Shown here one piece after another: positions 32,018 to 41,835 of a DNA stretch of 64,000 nucleotides. Made by a program: the position numbers and the translations under genes. The DNA is from Perognathus longimembris pacificus (taxonomy: Eukaryota > Chordata > Mammalia > Rodentia > Heteromyidae): the NCBI RefSeq assembly GCF_023159225.1, contig NC_063161.1:73250767-73314766 (forward strand), in the 5' to 3' direction. The first letter of the stretch is position 1. Each line of letters begins with the position of its first letter. The notes below the pieces were generated by a model that did not search any database, was not told where the DNA came from, and saw nothing but the letters and a program-made list of their open reading frames with translations.

Positions 32018-32229
32018 TTTTTTTTTTTTTTTTTTTTGGCCAGTCCTGGGCCTTGGACTCAGGGCCTGAGCACTGTCCCTGGCTTCTTCCCGCTCAAGGC
32101 TAGCACTCTGCCACTTGAGCCACAGCGCTGCTTCTGGCCGTTTTCTGTATATGTGGTGCTGGGGAATCGAACCTAGGGCCTTGTGTATCCGAGGCAGGCA
32201 CTCTTGCCACTAGGCTATATCCCCAGCCC
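32018..32229 (-). mobile_element. IDL-Geo dimeric SINE, intact, antisense, 14-bp target duplication
   Basis: Poly(T) (32016-32037), antisense Geo half, then antisense ID-like half ending 'ccactaggctatatccccagccc'. The target duplication aaggcccccttgtt flanks it (32004-32017 and 32230-32243). Confidence 0.97.
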
Positions 32230-32295
32230 AAGGCCCCCTTGTTAATGTGGTGGAGATCAGAGGCAACATGGCCTTGGTATGTATGTAACTTTTTT

Positions 32296-32508
32296 TTTTT
32301 TTTTTTTTTTTTGCCAGTCCTGGGCCTTGGACTCAGGGCCCTGAGCACTGTCCCTGGCTTCTTTTTGCTCAAGGCTAGCACTCTGCCACTTGAGCCACAG
32401 CGCCACTTCTGGCCATTTTCCATATATGTGGTGCTGGGGAATTGAACCCAGAGCCTCATGTATATGAGGCAAGCACTCTTGCCACTAGGCCATATCCCCA
32501 GCCCCCTT
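32296..32508 (-). mobile_element. IDL-Geo dimeric SINE, intact, antisense, second copy
   Basis: Same orientation as the copy 50-60 bp to its left and nearly identical in both halves. Its own target duplication is tgtaactttttt (32284-32295 and 32509-32520), so it is an independent insertion, not a duplication of its neighbour. Confidence 0.96.
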
Positions 32509-32536
32509 TGTAACTTTTTTACCGAAACAAGGGCTC

Positions 32537-32551
32537 TGTGTGTGTGTGTGT
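32537..32551. repeat. short (TG)n/CG-rich repeat
   Basis: (TG)7 followed by alternating 'cgcgcacgcacg'; alternating purine-pyrimidine throughout, so Z-DNA prone. Confidence 0.8.
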
Positions 32552-32555
32552 GCGC

Positions 32556-32774
32556 GCACGCACGTGTGCCAGTACTGGGTCTTAAACTCACAGCCTGGTG
32601 CTCAAGGTTCGTGCTCTACCACTTCAGTTACATTTCTATTTTTTTTTTTTTTTGCTGGTTCATTGGAGATAATGAGTCTCTTGAACTTTCCTGCCTGTCT
32701 TTGAACTGTGCTCTTCAGATCTCAGCCTCCCAAAAAGCGGGGATTGCAGGCGTGAGCCAACGGCATCCAGCCCA
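32556..32774 (-). mobile_element. composite SINE, antisense
   Basis: 'agtactgggtcttaaactcacagcctggtgctcaagg', 'gtgctctaccacttcagttac', a T14 run, 'ggttcattggagataatgagtctcttgaac' and 'cagatctcagcctcccaaaaagcggggattgcaggcgtgagcc'. Confidence 0.9.
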
Positions 32775-32785
32775 GATGACCGCCA

Positions 32786-33012
32786 GGTGCCCGGGGGGCT
32801 CATATCTGTCATCCCAGCTACTCAGGAGGCTGAGATCTGAGGATCCTGGTTTGATGCCAGCCTGAGCAGGAAAATCCATGAGACCCTTATCTCCAATGAA
32901 CCAGCAAAAAGCTGGAAGTGAAGGTGTGGCTCAAGTGGTAGAGCGCCAGCCAGCCTTGAGCCAAAAGGCTCCAAGCTTGAGTTCAGTCCTCAGTAGTGGC
33001 ACCAAAGGAAGA
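32786..33012 (+). mobile_element. composite B1-like/tRNA-like SINE
   Basis: 'ggggctcatatctgtcatcccagctactcaggaggctgagatctgagg', then 'gaaaatccatgagacccttatctcc', then 'gtgtggctcaagtggtagagcgcc' and B box 'tgagttcagtcc'. It lies inverted relative to the SINE directly upstream. Confidence 0.92.
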
Positions 33013-33339
33013 AAAAGAAGAGGGATGGGCCGCTGATGGTCAGAGAATACTTCCATTGGTTTTCAGGCATGTTGTGGCTCTGTCAGTATTGAGGTACATG
33101 AGTCCCATATAGGGTAGGACCGGAAGCTGGAAGTTCTAGCATCTTGCTGTGCCCTGGTCAAGTCTGTGCCTGCAGGAGCACCCGGCTTACCCCTTGGGTG
33201 GGAAGTAGAAGCTCGCTCCAGCTCTGAACTTGCTCATCATCACACATGCTGGTCTACCGCTCCCCCCACCCCCCCGCGGCAGGTGTGAAGGCTTGCACTT
33301 CCCCCAGATCCTCAGAAGAATGTCCCTTTCATGTTTCAC
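33013..33339. other. unique sequence
   Basis: No gene or repeat recognised; a C-rich stretch at 33263-33278. Confidence 0.4.
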
Positions 33340-33920
33340 GAACAACAGCATTGCCGTTCCATTGTCTGTCTTAGTGATTTTCATAATTTATAATTATCTC
33401 CGTGCTGAAAATGTAGACGTACACTTAAAAGCATGAGCCAATCGTGCTGGATTGAGGTGGCATTGTGTTCAAAGTAATTGCCACTCATTTGGCTTTTGAG
33501 GCTGTTGAATGAATTTTCCACATGAGATTCCTTAATTTGTACATATTTTATTGCTATAAAATAGGCATTGGAAAGCTGCCTAAACTGTAGCAGGCCTGTA
33601 ATTCCAATCTCTAAATGATGAGGCAAATGGAGTACAAAGCGGGAGGCTTGGGATAGAGCACTGGAAATGGATGCCCTGGTGTCTCCTGGGCTCGGCAGGT
33701 GTGGCCCACAGGCAAGTGAGATTACGGAAGCTTGTTTAGGCTGAGAGTTCAGAATAGTTTTAGCATCTGTATCAAAATGACTGCGTGCCTCGGCTGTAGC
33801 AATCCACGCATGCTCTTCTTCAGATCGATTATCCTCCCTGGAAAGAACGTTTGCAGAGAGAACGTGATTACCTTGTTTTCCCATGCAGAGAAATCCAATG
33901 TGCACAGCTCAGCCGGGAAT
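33340..33920. other. candidate conserved noncoding element(s)
   Basis: Repeat-free, with 'ttcataatttataattatctcc', 'caaagtaattgccactcatttgg', 'tgaatgaattttccac', 'cttaatttgtacatattttattgc' and 'agatcgattatcctcc'. The 174-codon minus frame (33381-33905) across it lacks any domain and runs through AT-rich motifs, so I do not call it coding. Confidence 0.35.
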
Positions 33921-34133
33921 TCTGGGTAACAAATGATACCTGGCCAGGTGTGCTGAGCTCTGGGTCCAGGCAGGCTCTGCCACACAGCCTAGCCTTTGAA
34001 AACGCTCCTGGTTCTCACAACCGGGTTTGCAGACTTGTAGAACAAAGAGCTGGGGGGAAGGATTCCCAAAGTGAATTAGCAATTTGCTTTATTTTTTTTT
34101 TAAAGAGTCTTGAATTTATGTGTGTGTGTATGT

Positions 34134-34245
34134 GTGTGTTAATCCTGGGGCTTAAACTCGGGACCTAGACACTGTCCCTGAGCTTTTTTGCTCAAGGCTG
34201 GAACTCTACCACCTGAGCCATAGCACCACTTCTGGCTTTTTGATG
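34134..34245 (-). mobile_element. tRNA-like SINE half, antisense
   Basis: 'atcctggggcttaaactcgggacctagacactgtccctgagc', 'gctcaaggctggaactctaccacctgagccatagcaccacttctggc'. It lacks the following antisense B1-like half. Confidence 0.9.
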
Positions 34246-34312
34246 GTGCATGTCTGCAATCCCGGTCCTGTGGAGGCTGAGGCTAGAGGAAGGGCATCTT
34301 GTGTGAGTCTTT
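34240..34312 (+). mobile_element. B1-like SINE remnant
   Basis: 'gatggtgcatgtctgcaatcccggtcctgtggaggctgaggct' is a sense-strand B1-like left end abutting the previous antisense element. Confidence 0.6.
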
Positions 34313-34959
34313 GCTTTCAGGCCCTGGATGGACGAATGACTGTGGAGGTTGCCCTTGGGGTGGCCCTGGTGCTAGATGTGTGTGGACAGGCTGGCCAGCA
34401 GACAGGAGAGGCTGTGTCCACCGTCCGTGAGCAGGGAACCGGAGTTGCTGTCTCAGCAAACACACGACTCAGAGGAGGCATTATTCCATTGGCTCCGCCA
34501 CTTTCTCCTCTGTGAAACACCCACCCCACGTGATTATTGTGGGAATTGCAGACTGACATCAGCTAGCCCTTATCCAAGATGCTGGGAACCAGGCCTGTCT
34601 GAGGTCGGGGACAGCTGCGTGTCTGAGGAGGCCCTCCGGCATGGGTCCTCCCCTGAAGCAGGCCGAGGCCTGAATAACACTGATAGGAGCCCAGGGCCGA
34701 GGAACGCTGGCTCCACAATTAGGGGTGGTGATCCTCAGAGGTCGATGGGGCAGTGTCCAGGCCTCATCATGAGTTGTGGATGAATGGGGGGAGTGAAATG
34801 AATGGGTCCCTGCAAGGAGTGAGCTGGAGTGTGGGCACCGCCCCCACCCAGGCTGGGCTCAGCCCTGGGGGAAGCTGTTGTCCTTCTTTTGGGTCCAGGA
34901 GTCCTCACTGTTACCTTCCTGTTACAACATGGCAGTTGATCTTGCTTCGCTACCTGTAG
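34313..34959. other. unique sequence, no gene seen
   Basis: No gene or repeat is recognised with confidence. The 135-codon frame (34376-34783) is unrecognised. Confidence 0.4.
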
Positions 34960-35072
34960 ATACCTATCTATCTGTCTGTCTATCTGTCTGTCTATCATCT
35001 TTATCTATGAATCTATCATCTATCGATCTAGCTGCCTACCTATCTTCTATTATCTAGCATCTATCTATCTCC
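34960..35072. repeat. (TATC/TGTC)n tetranucleotide array
   Basis: Imperfect TATC and TGTC units with ATCA and CTGCC interruptions. It is followed by 'ttattgattctgcttctctgggagactcgactagc' (35083-35117), similar to the tail of an old mammalian LTR-type repeat. Confidence 0.9.
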
Positions 35073-35545
35073 TCCTTTACCTTATTGATTCTGCTTCTCT
35101 GGGAGACTCGACTAGCCCACATATTTGAGGGAATTGTGTTTGTTCTTACCCCGAGTCTCCTCTCATGAAGCTGTATTTGTTCTTCCTTCTCCTCCCTGCG
35201 GTGGCCAGGCTGCTGCCTTCTCCCCCTTCACTCTCATTTCACAAAGCCGTTGGCATCTGGATGTGTGTGTGCGATGCTGGTCTCTGTGGAACGGTTGTGG
35301 GCTGGGGTGCGGGTGGGGTTCAGGTAAAGGAGGATAAAGCAGATACGCAAAGCCCCTGGTGCAAAGGAGCTAAGAGAAAGTGCTCAAAGAATGCAGCTGC
35401 CATTAGCTCTTCCGCAGAGTCTGGAGATCTGAACAAAGTGAATTAAATTTGCTTGCAGATCCAAGAATCGGCTGCCCCATGGTCCCAGCGGGGACTTGGG
35501 GAGAGCAGGCCGTGAAGGCGAGGGAGGGGCGAGCTGAGTACCCCC
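35073..35545. other. unique sequence
   Basis: After the possible old repeat tail (to about 35125), no gene or repeat is recognised. Confidence 0.38.
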
Positions 35546-35870
35546 AAGCCGAGCCTGGTGGCTCACACTTGCAATGCTAGCTCCTTGGGATATGGAGAGG
35601 AGTCCTGTCCAGGCTGAAAAGCTTGTGAGACCCCATCTCAACCTGTAACCACTGAGTACTGGGGCATGAGCCTGCTGCTTTAGCTACACAAGTGTAAATA
35701 GGAGAAGTGTGGGCCAGGCCACCCGACGCAGAAACTGAGACCATATCTGAAAAATAATGAAAGCAAAAAAACAAAAAGAAAAACAGCTCAAGGTGTTACT
35801 CAAATGGTGCGACATCTGTCTAGCAAGTGCAAGTCCTCGGGTTCAAGTCCCCAGTACAGCCAAAGGAAAG
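35546..35870 (+). mobile_element. long composite SINE
   Basis: Left B1-like half 'gagcctggtggctcacacttgcaatgctagctcc', 'gtgagaccccatctcaacc', a middle segment with a second weaker B1-like motif, then a tRNA-like right half 'ggtgttactcaaatggtgcgacatctgtctagcaag' with B box 'gggttcaagtccccag'. About 100 bp longer than other composites, so it may be a different subfamily or a nested pair. Confidence 0.78.
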
Positions 35871-36260
35871 CTGGAGACGGCTTGGCTTGTGGCATCGGGT
35901 CTCCAGCGCTGGCGTGTGTGGACCACCTGTGGCCACAGCCTGTGCCGGCCACGGTACCCGTGCTGGCTCCGACTGGCTTCCGCCGTGGGGAGGCAGCAGA
36001 AACGATGTGTGGTGATATCTGAGCCGGGCCAGTTCTATTTCTGCCCTTTTCGGGGAGCCTGGAAGCACCACAGGGGCCATGTAGAAGGGGCCTTTGGGTG
36101 ATTCAAACTCAGCCACCATTTGGCTGCAATCAGAGGAGAGGCTGCAAGCCAGACCCATGGAAGAACTTCCCAGACAGCCCATGTGACAGGATGAGGTAAC
36201 TGTGATGGATTTGCCTCCAGCCACTTAGCTGTGGTTTGCAGCCCTGATGACTGAAATGGA
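35871..36260. other. unique sequence
   Basis: No gene recognised. Frames of 114-134 codons overlap on both strands. Confidence 0.4.
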
Positions 36261-36500
36261 AATGTAAACACAGGACATCGAATAATTGACTTCACTAATA
36301 TTGCTAATAAGCTTGACTAACATGTATCGCATTGAATTATCTGGAGGCCCCTTCTTTTTCTGATAGAGGGGTAGAAATTTGCAGAGGCTTTTACTGGGTA
36401 ATTTTCTGCGATCTGTGATTCCAGCATGGCTATAAACATTATTTTCCCCTTATGCATTATTTGCAAATGCGTGGTCCTTAGAATGTGATTTATGAGCAAG
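36261..36500. other. candidate conserved noncoding element
   Basis: Repeat-free AT-rich island with 'atcgaataattgac', 'ttgctaataagc', 'gaattatctgg', 'gggtaattttctgcg' and 'cttatgcattatttgcaaatgcg', the last containing an octamer-like ATTTGCAA. Confidence 0.38.
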
Positions 36501-36616
36501 CTCCCACTCTGTCCTGTGGGCCATATTTCCTGCCGTATGTCTGGTGTTCTGTAAACAGATGCTCCGTCTACACAAATGGCCCGGGGAACCAGGCTTCAGA
36601 GTTGGTAGGCAAGGGC

Positions 36617-36702
36617 AGGAGGCGTGGCTTCAATGGTAGAGCACCACTGGGATGGGAGAGGCCCTGAGTTCAAATTCCAGTCCCACAGAAAAATTAAGAA
36701 TT
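36617..36702 (+). mobile_element. ID-like/tRNA-like SINE monomer
   Basis: 'ggaggcgtggcttcaatggtagagcacc' and B box 'gccctgagttcaaattccag', then an A-rich tail. Confidence 0.82.
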
Positions 36703-36825
36703 ATATCCTAAGAGCTTTGTTAGTCACAAAGCAAAACAGACCTCCAGCTCCCTGCGGACTCTCAATTGGTTCTAAAATCCTAAATACAATATCGTTTATA
36801 GGCTTCCATAAAAGATGCCCATCCA

Positions 36826-37052
36826 TGAGGGCCTTGTGGCTCATACCTGTAATCTCAGCTACCTGGGAGGCTGAGAGCTGAGGATTGTGGTTCAAAGCCA
36901 GCTGGGGACCAGAAGTCTAGAAGTCTTATTATCTTCAGTTAACTGGGAAAAAGCTGCAAGTAGAGGTGTAGCTCAAGTGGTAGAGGGCCAGCCCCGAGTG
37001 AAAAAGTCAAGGGAGGAGAGCTCAAAGCCCTGTATTCAAGTCCCAGGCTTGT

Positions 37053-37053
<1 letters not shown>
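36826..37053 (+). mobile_element. composite B1-like/tRNA-like SINE
   Basis: 'gccttgtggctcatacctgtaatctcagctacctgggaggctgagagctgagg', then 'gtgtagctcaagtggtagagggcc' and 'ccctgtattcaagtccc'; the tail has become (AC)20. Confidence 0.92.

Positions 37054-37093
<40 letters not shown>
37054..37093. repeat. (AC)20 microsatellite
   Basis: Pure AC at the 3' end of a SINE. Confidence 0.98.
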
Positions 37094-37095
<2 letters not shown>

Positions 37096-37097
37096 TG

Positions 37098-37417
37098 ACA
37101 AGCCAGACCTGGTAGCTCCTGCTTATAGTCCCAGTTACTTGGGATGTGGAAATCTGAAGGATTACAGTCTCAAGGTAGGCCTAGGAAAGAGTTTGCAAGA
37201 GCCCATCTCAAGCAAGGAGCCTGTGTGTGCTGACATGCCTTGATCATCCTACCTACACATCAGGAAGTGTAAGCAGAAAGATGGCCAGCCTGGGCAGAAA
37301 CAGGAGACGATATTCAAAACATAGCAGAAAGGAAAAGGACTGGAAGTGTAGCTCAAGGGGGGAGCAACTGCTTCACCAGGGCAAAGTCTTGAGTTCAAAC
37401 CCTGGTACTGACCCCGG
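37098..37417 (+). mobile_element. long composite SINE
   Basis: 'gacctggtagctcctgcttatagtcccagttacttgggatgtgg', 'caagagcccatctcaagcaagg', a second B1-like middle piece, 'gaagtgtagctcaaggggggagc' and B box 'gagttcaaaccctgg'. Its layout matches the long copy at 35546-35870, supporting a distinct subfamily. Confidence 0.8.
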
Positions 37418-37910
37418 GTTAATGAATTCACTAATAAATTAATTAGAATACGGTTGCTTAGGCCTCATCCTGAAGACTCTGAGGGTGGATTGATTGTTTG
37501 GACCTGACCCAAATATTAGCATTCTCTACAGCGTCTCAGCTGTAGAGAATGTCACTTGAAAACAGGCAGCCTTGCTGATACCACAGCCAGGGGCGCACTG
37601 AGTTCGGCCATGGCGCCGTTGGGGGTGGGGAGGGGAGGCGTCCCCTCATTTTTGGAAGACCTGTCCCGTCCTGTGGCACTGACTGGGGTTATGTGGGGGA
37701 GATCAGGCTTGGCAAACTAAGCATCACAATGCTGGTGGCTGGCATGGTTCTCATGGTTGAGAGGAGACGAAGTGACGGCAGTGCGTGAGATTTCCCAGGA
37801 AGAACATCCATGGGCGAACGAAGGCCGCCCACCTGAGGATGAACTTTGCTCAACACTTGTTTTAATAAAACAGGAAACTCTGGTCTCTTTAGTCAGCGGG
37901 TTTGATGCCA
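37418..37910. other. unique sequence
   Basis: No gene recognised. It contains an 11-bp inverted pair 'attctctacag...ctgtagagaat' (37521-37531 and 37540-37550). Confidence 0.4.
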
Positions 37911-38100
37911 ACAAGGTAGGGAATAAGTAGAGAATTAATTTTCATGATGGCCACTGTGTAAATATGCACAAAACCCCAAACGTATTCGCTGGAGTTATTC
38001 ACTCAGTGATTTAAGTTTTCAAAAGTGCTGAAATATAAAACTTCTTAAGAGTCAATGAAAATATTTGCCAAAACACGTTCTTGGCTTCTGACCTTAACTT
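37911..38100. other. candidate conserved noncoding element
   Basis: AT-rich and repeat-free: 'gagaattaattttcatgatgg', 'gtgtaaatatgcac', 'gttattcactcagtgatttaag'. Bounded by the poly(T) of the next SINE. Confidence 0.3.
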
Positions 38101-38105
38101 CAGAT

Positions 38106-38362
38106 TTTTTTTTTTTTGTGTGTGTGTGTGCTGGTGCTAAACTCAGAGCTTGAACTAAGGGCCTGGGTGCTGTCCCTTAACTTTTTCACTCAAGGCTGGC
38201 ACTCTACCACTTGAGCTACAGCTCTACTTCCAGCTTTTGGGTGGTTAAATTGGAGATAAGAGTCTCATGGACTTTCCTGACCGGGCTGGCTTTGAACTGT
38301 GATCCTCAGATCTCAGCCTCCCGAGTAGCTGGGATGACAGGTGTGAGCCCTTGGCGCCTGGC
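38106..38362 (-). mobile_element. composite SINE, antisense, full length
   Basis: T-rich tail with a TG expansion, then 'cttgaactaagggcctgggtgctgtccc', 'ctctaccacttgagctacag', 'ttggagataagagtctcatggactttcc' and 'cagatctcagcctcccgagtagctgggatgacaggtgtgagcc'. All modules are in order. Confidence 0.95.
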
Positions 38363-38975
38363 TTTAAGTTCTGTTTCAGTGAAGACTGCGTTCTGGGGAC
38401 AGCCCATCTGTCTGCATTGGGTCTCTATATCTCTGGGTCAACCACACGCTGGAGAAAATTGTTCAGACACAATTGTGTCTGGATTGCGCATTACAGACTC
38501 CTTTCCTCATCACCTACCTCCAAACACAGGAAAAGAAGAATCTGCACGGCACGTAGCGTGCCGCCTGGCGTGATCAGTGACCCGCAGGGCTCTCAAGTGC
38601 ACAGGAGGATGCGTGTGGGGCCCAGGAGCCTGCACCTCTTTATAAAGGATGTCAACATCTGTGGATTCTGGTCTCTGGAAGATTCTGGACAGAGCTCTCA
38701 TCCTGTGGTCCGGAGGCTCGGGGACCTGACCGAGAGCCAGACGATCCCCTGCATTATGGCGGCACACACTGGACAACCCCGCAGGCCTCCTGGGTTCTCA
38801 AAGCCCGCAGGATTTGAGTCTGCACAGACCTCTACTACGGGCAAAGTTGTACATAAGGCCAGCTTCCTCCTCCTGTGTCTTTGGGCATAGCGAAGGCCGC
38901 TACGGAGAATCACAAAACACCATTGCACAAATGTATCTATCACAGTAGACGGCTTTTTAAATTTTTAAACATCTT
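38363..38975. other. unique sequence, no gene seen
   Basis: The 179-codon plus frame (38351-38890) starts inside SINE sequence and shows no domain, so I treat it as chance. Confidence 0.42.
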
Positions 38976-39272
38976 CCCGCAGGTGCTGGGGGGCAGGAGC
39001 TCAGGGCTTTGCATTTGCTAGGCAGGCGCTCTGCCACTTGAGCCACACCCCCCCAGTTCTTGGGTACTTTGTGATTAGGTAGGGCCTCACACTTATTTAT
39101 TTTTTGCCCAGGGCTAGCCTCTGCCTGGGATCCTTGTCCCTCCTCCCGAGCTGGGATCACAAGTGACGAGGGGTCTCCTTACTTTCTGGTTTAGTGGCCT
39201 TAGACCATTATCCCCTCAATCTCTGCCTCCTGAGTAACTAGGATTACAGGTGTGCAATACCATGGCTGGGCT
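38976..39272 (-). mobile_element. long composite SINE, antisense
   Basis: 'ctcagggctttgcatttgctaggcaggcgctctgccacttgagccac', then 'cctgggatccttgtccctcctcccgagctgggatcac', then a second end 'caatctctgcctcctgagtaactaggattacaggtgtgcaatacc'. Two B1-like ends again fit the long subfamily. Confidence 0.82.
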
Positions 39273-39319
39273 TTTTTTTTTCCAGACACAAAGGGAGAGC
39301 AGAGAGGAAAAGCACCTTG

Positions 39320-39720
39320 AGAGATGACGTGCATGCTAATTGCGCCCTGTTGCTTTCTGGTGACAAGGTTTTATTTTGCAGCCCTTTCTGACTTTTATTA
39401 GAAACAGGACCTTTTTGTTACCTTTTGTTGCCCCGTGAGTTTTCAAAGCACTGATTTTCTGCCAGAAGAGATTGGAATCAATTGCAGTCTTCCTTTCTAG
39501 ATAGTGCTAAAACATTTATTTAAGAGTTGAGCTGCCTGCCCAGCCTTATCTGTATTCTGAACAGTGTGTCTAAGGGAATAAAGTTCATTCACGCCCGCGC
39601 TCTCTCTTATTGACAAATCACACACTTTAGGTGACCCACAGCCTGAATCCTGTCTTCTGGGAAAACTTCTCTCTAAACTTGTCTGAAAGAATTATTTTAT
39701 TACATTTTTTCCCTAGTGCC
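39320..39720. other. candidate conserved noncoding element
   Basis: A 400-bp repeat-free island: 'catgctaattgcgccc', 'ggaatcaattgcagtc', 'aacatttatttaagagttg', 'gggaataaagttcattc', 'ttattgacaaatcacac', 'gaattattttattac'. Among the strongest compositional candidates here, given its length and lack of any recognised repeat. Confidence 0.42.
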
Positions 39721-40925
39721 GGCTGAGTGAGAAGCTCCTGGGGGTGAAGAGGGAGCCGGGACAGGGTCTGGGGGGCAGGTGGCGGCGGGGGGTGGGGGAG
39801 GAGGTTAATAGACAGAAATAAGATGCTTCCAGTGTCTGACCTGGTTAGCTACAGTACTGGGCCGGATAAACTCATTTCCAGAACAATGAACTCCGGGGCC
39901 TTCCCCTGGCAGGACACCAAGCTTCCCATTCGCATCCAACCCTAGGGCAGAATTTCAAAGGGACGGACTGAACGATTTCTTTCTCATTGTTTAAGTGGAC
40001 CCAGGGTAATCGTAGCCGACCATAGCAAGGGAAGAGAGGGTCAGAAAGAATCCTCCAAACAAGCAGAAAATAGCCAATGCAGTGAGGGACCTAGGGTGGA
40101 TATGGGTGGGACTTCCCAGAGAAATGTCACAGAGGGCCTGAGCAGACTGGATGAGGAAGAGCAGAAGGGGCGGGGGCCGAACCTGGCTGTCAAGAGCGAC
40201 AGCTGCTTGCCTGTGCTGCTGTCCAGGTGCCCTCTCGCTCTCTCTCTTTCTCTCTGTACATATATAATATTATACATAATAGTAATAACTGGACACACAA
40301 GGTATCATCTAGAACACAGTATGTAACAACTACATGCGTATTATGTGTAACGTGTGCATATGCCATGCGATACATAACCGGAGCTTTGGCGTAATCATGA
40401 ATGTCCTGTGAGATCTGTGATCCCAAACCAGCCTCATGGGAGACCTGCCACAGCCTCAGTGTGGAGCAGGCTGTGACGGGACCTCCGTCCAGGAGAAAGG
40501 CCGGTGTGAGCTGTGGAGAGCAGGGGCTGGAGGAAGGACCTCCAGGGACTGTGGAGTCCTCAGGTGCATGATGGAGAGCAGGTGCTGGGCCTCTCCGGGG
40601 CCGCCTGTATCCACAATTTAAAAATAAAGGGTTGCCCTCCTCACCCCTGCGAGCAGGAGCGGTCTGCGCGGTGAATGTAAGATAACACACATGAGATTTG
40701 ACAAGCATTCGTAAAACATGGAATTGTTTGTTCTTTTTCAGTGTTAAATATTTATGTGTGACCAACTTGTGAAACTCTGCAGTGAGAAGAACATCATTCG
40801 AGAGGCAGAGCCCCGAGCCCTAGCTCCTCCCTTGAGAATGGATGAGACACTAAAGAACTTCAAGCCTTTCTGATGGTTCAGTCCTGTTAATGGCCCACAC
40901 CTGAGAGGTCTCCCAGCCAAGCCTG
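39721..40925. other. unique sequence, no gene seen
   Basis: 39820-40030 resembles an extension of the preceding island. The 191-codon minus frame (40190-40765) has no domain and crosses a short CT repeat and TA-rich stretch (40230-40290). Confidence 0.4.
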
Positions 40926-41600
40926 TGCATAGGACCCCAGGCCTGTGTGGGAGCCCTGCCCTGTGTGTGGGAGCCTGGGCCTGTGTGTGGGAGCCCTGCC
41001 CTGTGTGTGGGAGCCGGGGCCTGTGTGTGGGAGCCTGGGCCTGTGTGTGGGAGCCCTGCCCTGTGTGTGGGAGCCCTGCTCTGTGTGTGGGAGCCCTGCC
41101 CTGTGTGTGGGAGCCGGGGCCTGTGTGTGGGAGCCCTGTCCTGTGTGTGGGAGCCCTGCCCTGTGTGTGGGAGCCGGGGCCTGTGTGTGGGAGCCCTGCC
41201 CTGTGTGTGGGAGCCCTGCCCTTTGTGTGGGAGCCCTGCCCTGTGTGTGGGAGCCGGGGCCTGTGTGTGGGAGCCCTGCCCTGTGTGTGGGAGCCCTGCC
41301 CTGTGTGTGGGAGCCCTGCCCTGTGTGTGGGAGCCCTGCCCTATGTGTGGGAGCCTGGGCCTGTGTGTGGGAGCCCTGCCCTGTGTGTGAGTGCCCAGCC
41401 CTGTGTGTGTGAGCCCGGGCCTGTGTGTGGGAGCCCTGCCCTGTGTGTGGGAGCCTGGGCCTGTGTGTGGGAGCCGGGGCCTGTGTGTGGGAGCCCTGCC
41501 CTGTGTGTGGGAGCCCTGCCCTGTGTGTGGGAGCCCTGCCCTGTGTGTGAGTGCCCAGCCCTGTGTGTGGGAGCTTGGGCTCATGTGGGAGCTGGGGCCT
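40926..41600. repeat. 20-bp G/C-skewed minisatellite, about 33 copies
   Basis: The unit is ctgtgtgtgggagccctgcc; its last seven bases vary between ccctgcc, cctgggc and ccggggc, with rare cccagcc, ccctgct and ccctgtc. The phase is perfect for over 30 copies. Because 20 is not a multiple of three and the unit lacks stops, long frames run through on both strands (to 309 codons on -, 256 on +) with a 20-residue period. The ccggggc variants bring G runs close enough for G-quadruplexes on the + strand. Confidence 0.98.
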
Positions 41601-41679
41601 CTGTGGGACCTGGGCTCTGCTAATGGAAGGGAAACAGGTCAGCAGAGAGGAGGTAGATTTCTGGACAGCATGTGACAAG

Positions 41680-41835
41680 GAAGTCCTGCCCACCTGTCCT
41701 CCCCCTGTCACTTTCCACTTCCTGGCCGCCATGAGGCCCTTCTGCCATGCTGTTTCTTGCTGTGAATGCGATGGCGCCAACCCACCATGGATGGAAACCT
41801 CTGAAACCGGGAGCACTCCTGCGTCCTACTCTTCC
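41680..41835 (+). mobile_element. possible ancient LTR (MaLR-like) fragment
   Basis: The order 'cctggccgccatgaggccc', 'gccatgctgtttcttgctgtg', 'ccaccatggatggaaacctctgaaaccgg' recalls the 3' part of MaLR-type LTRs. Match quality is low by eye. Confidence 0.3.

Noticed and set aside
40190..40765. 191-codon minus-strand frame
   Set aside because: Crosses CT and TA simple sequence; no recognisable domain.
40926..41600. CRISPR-like regular repeat
   Set aside because: The units are head to tail with no unique spacers and the genome is mammalian; this is a minisatellite.
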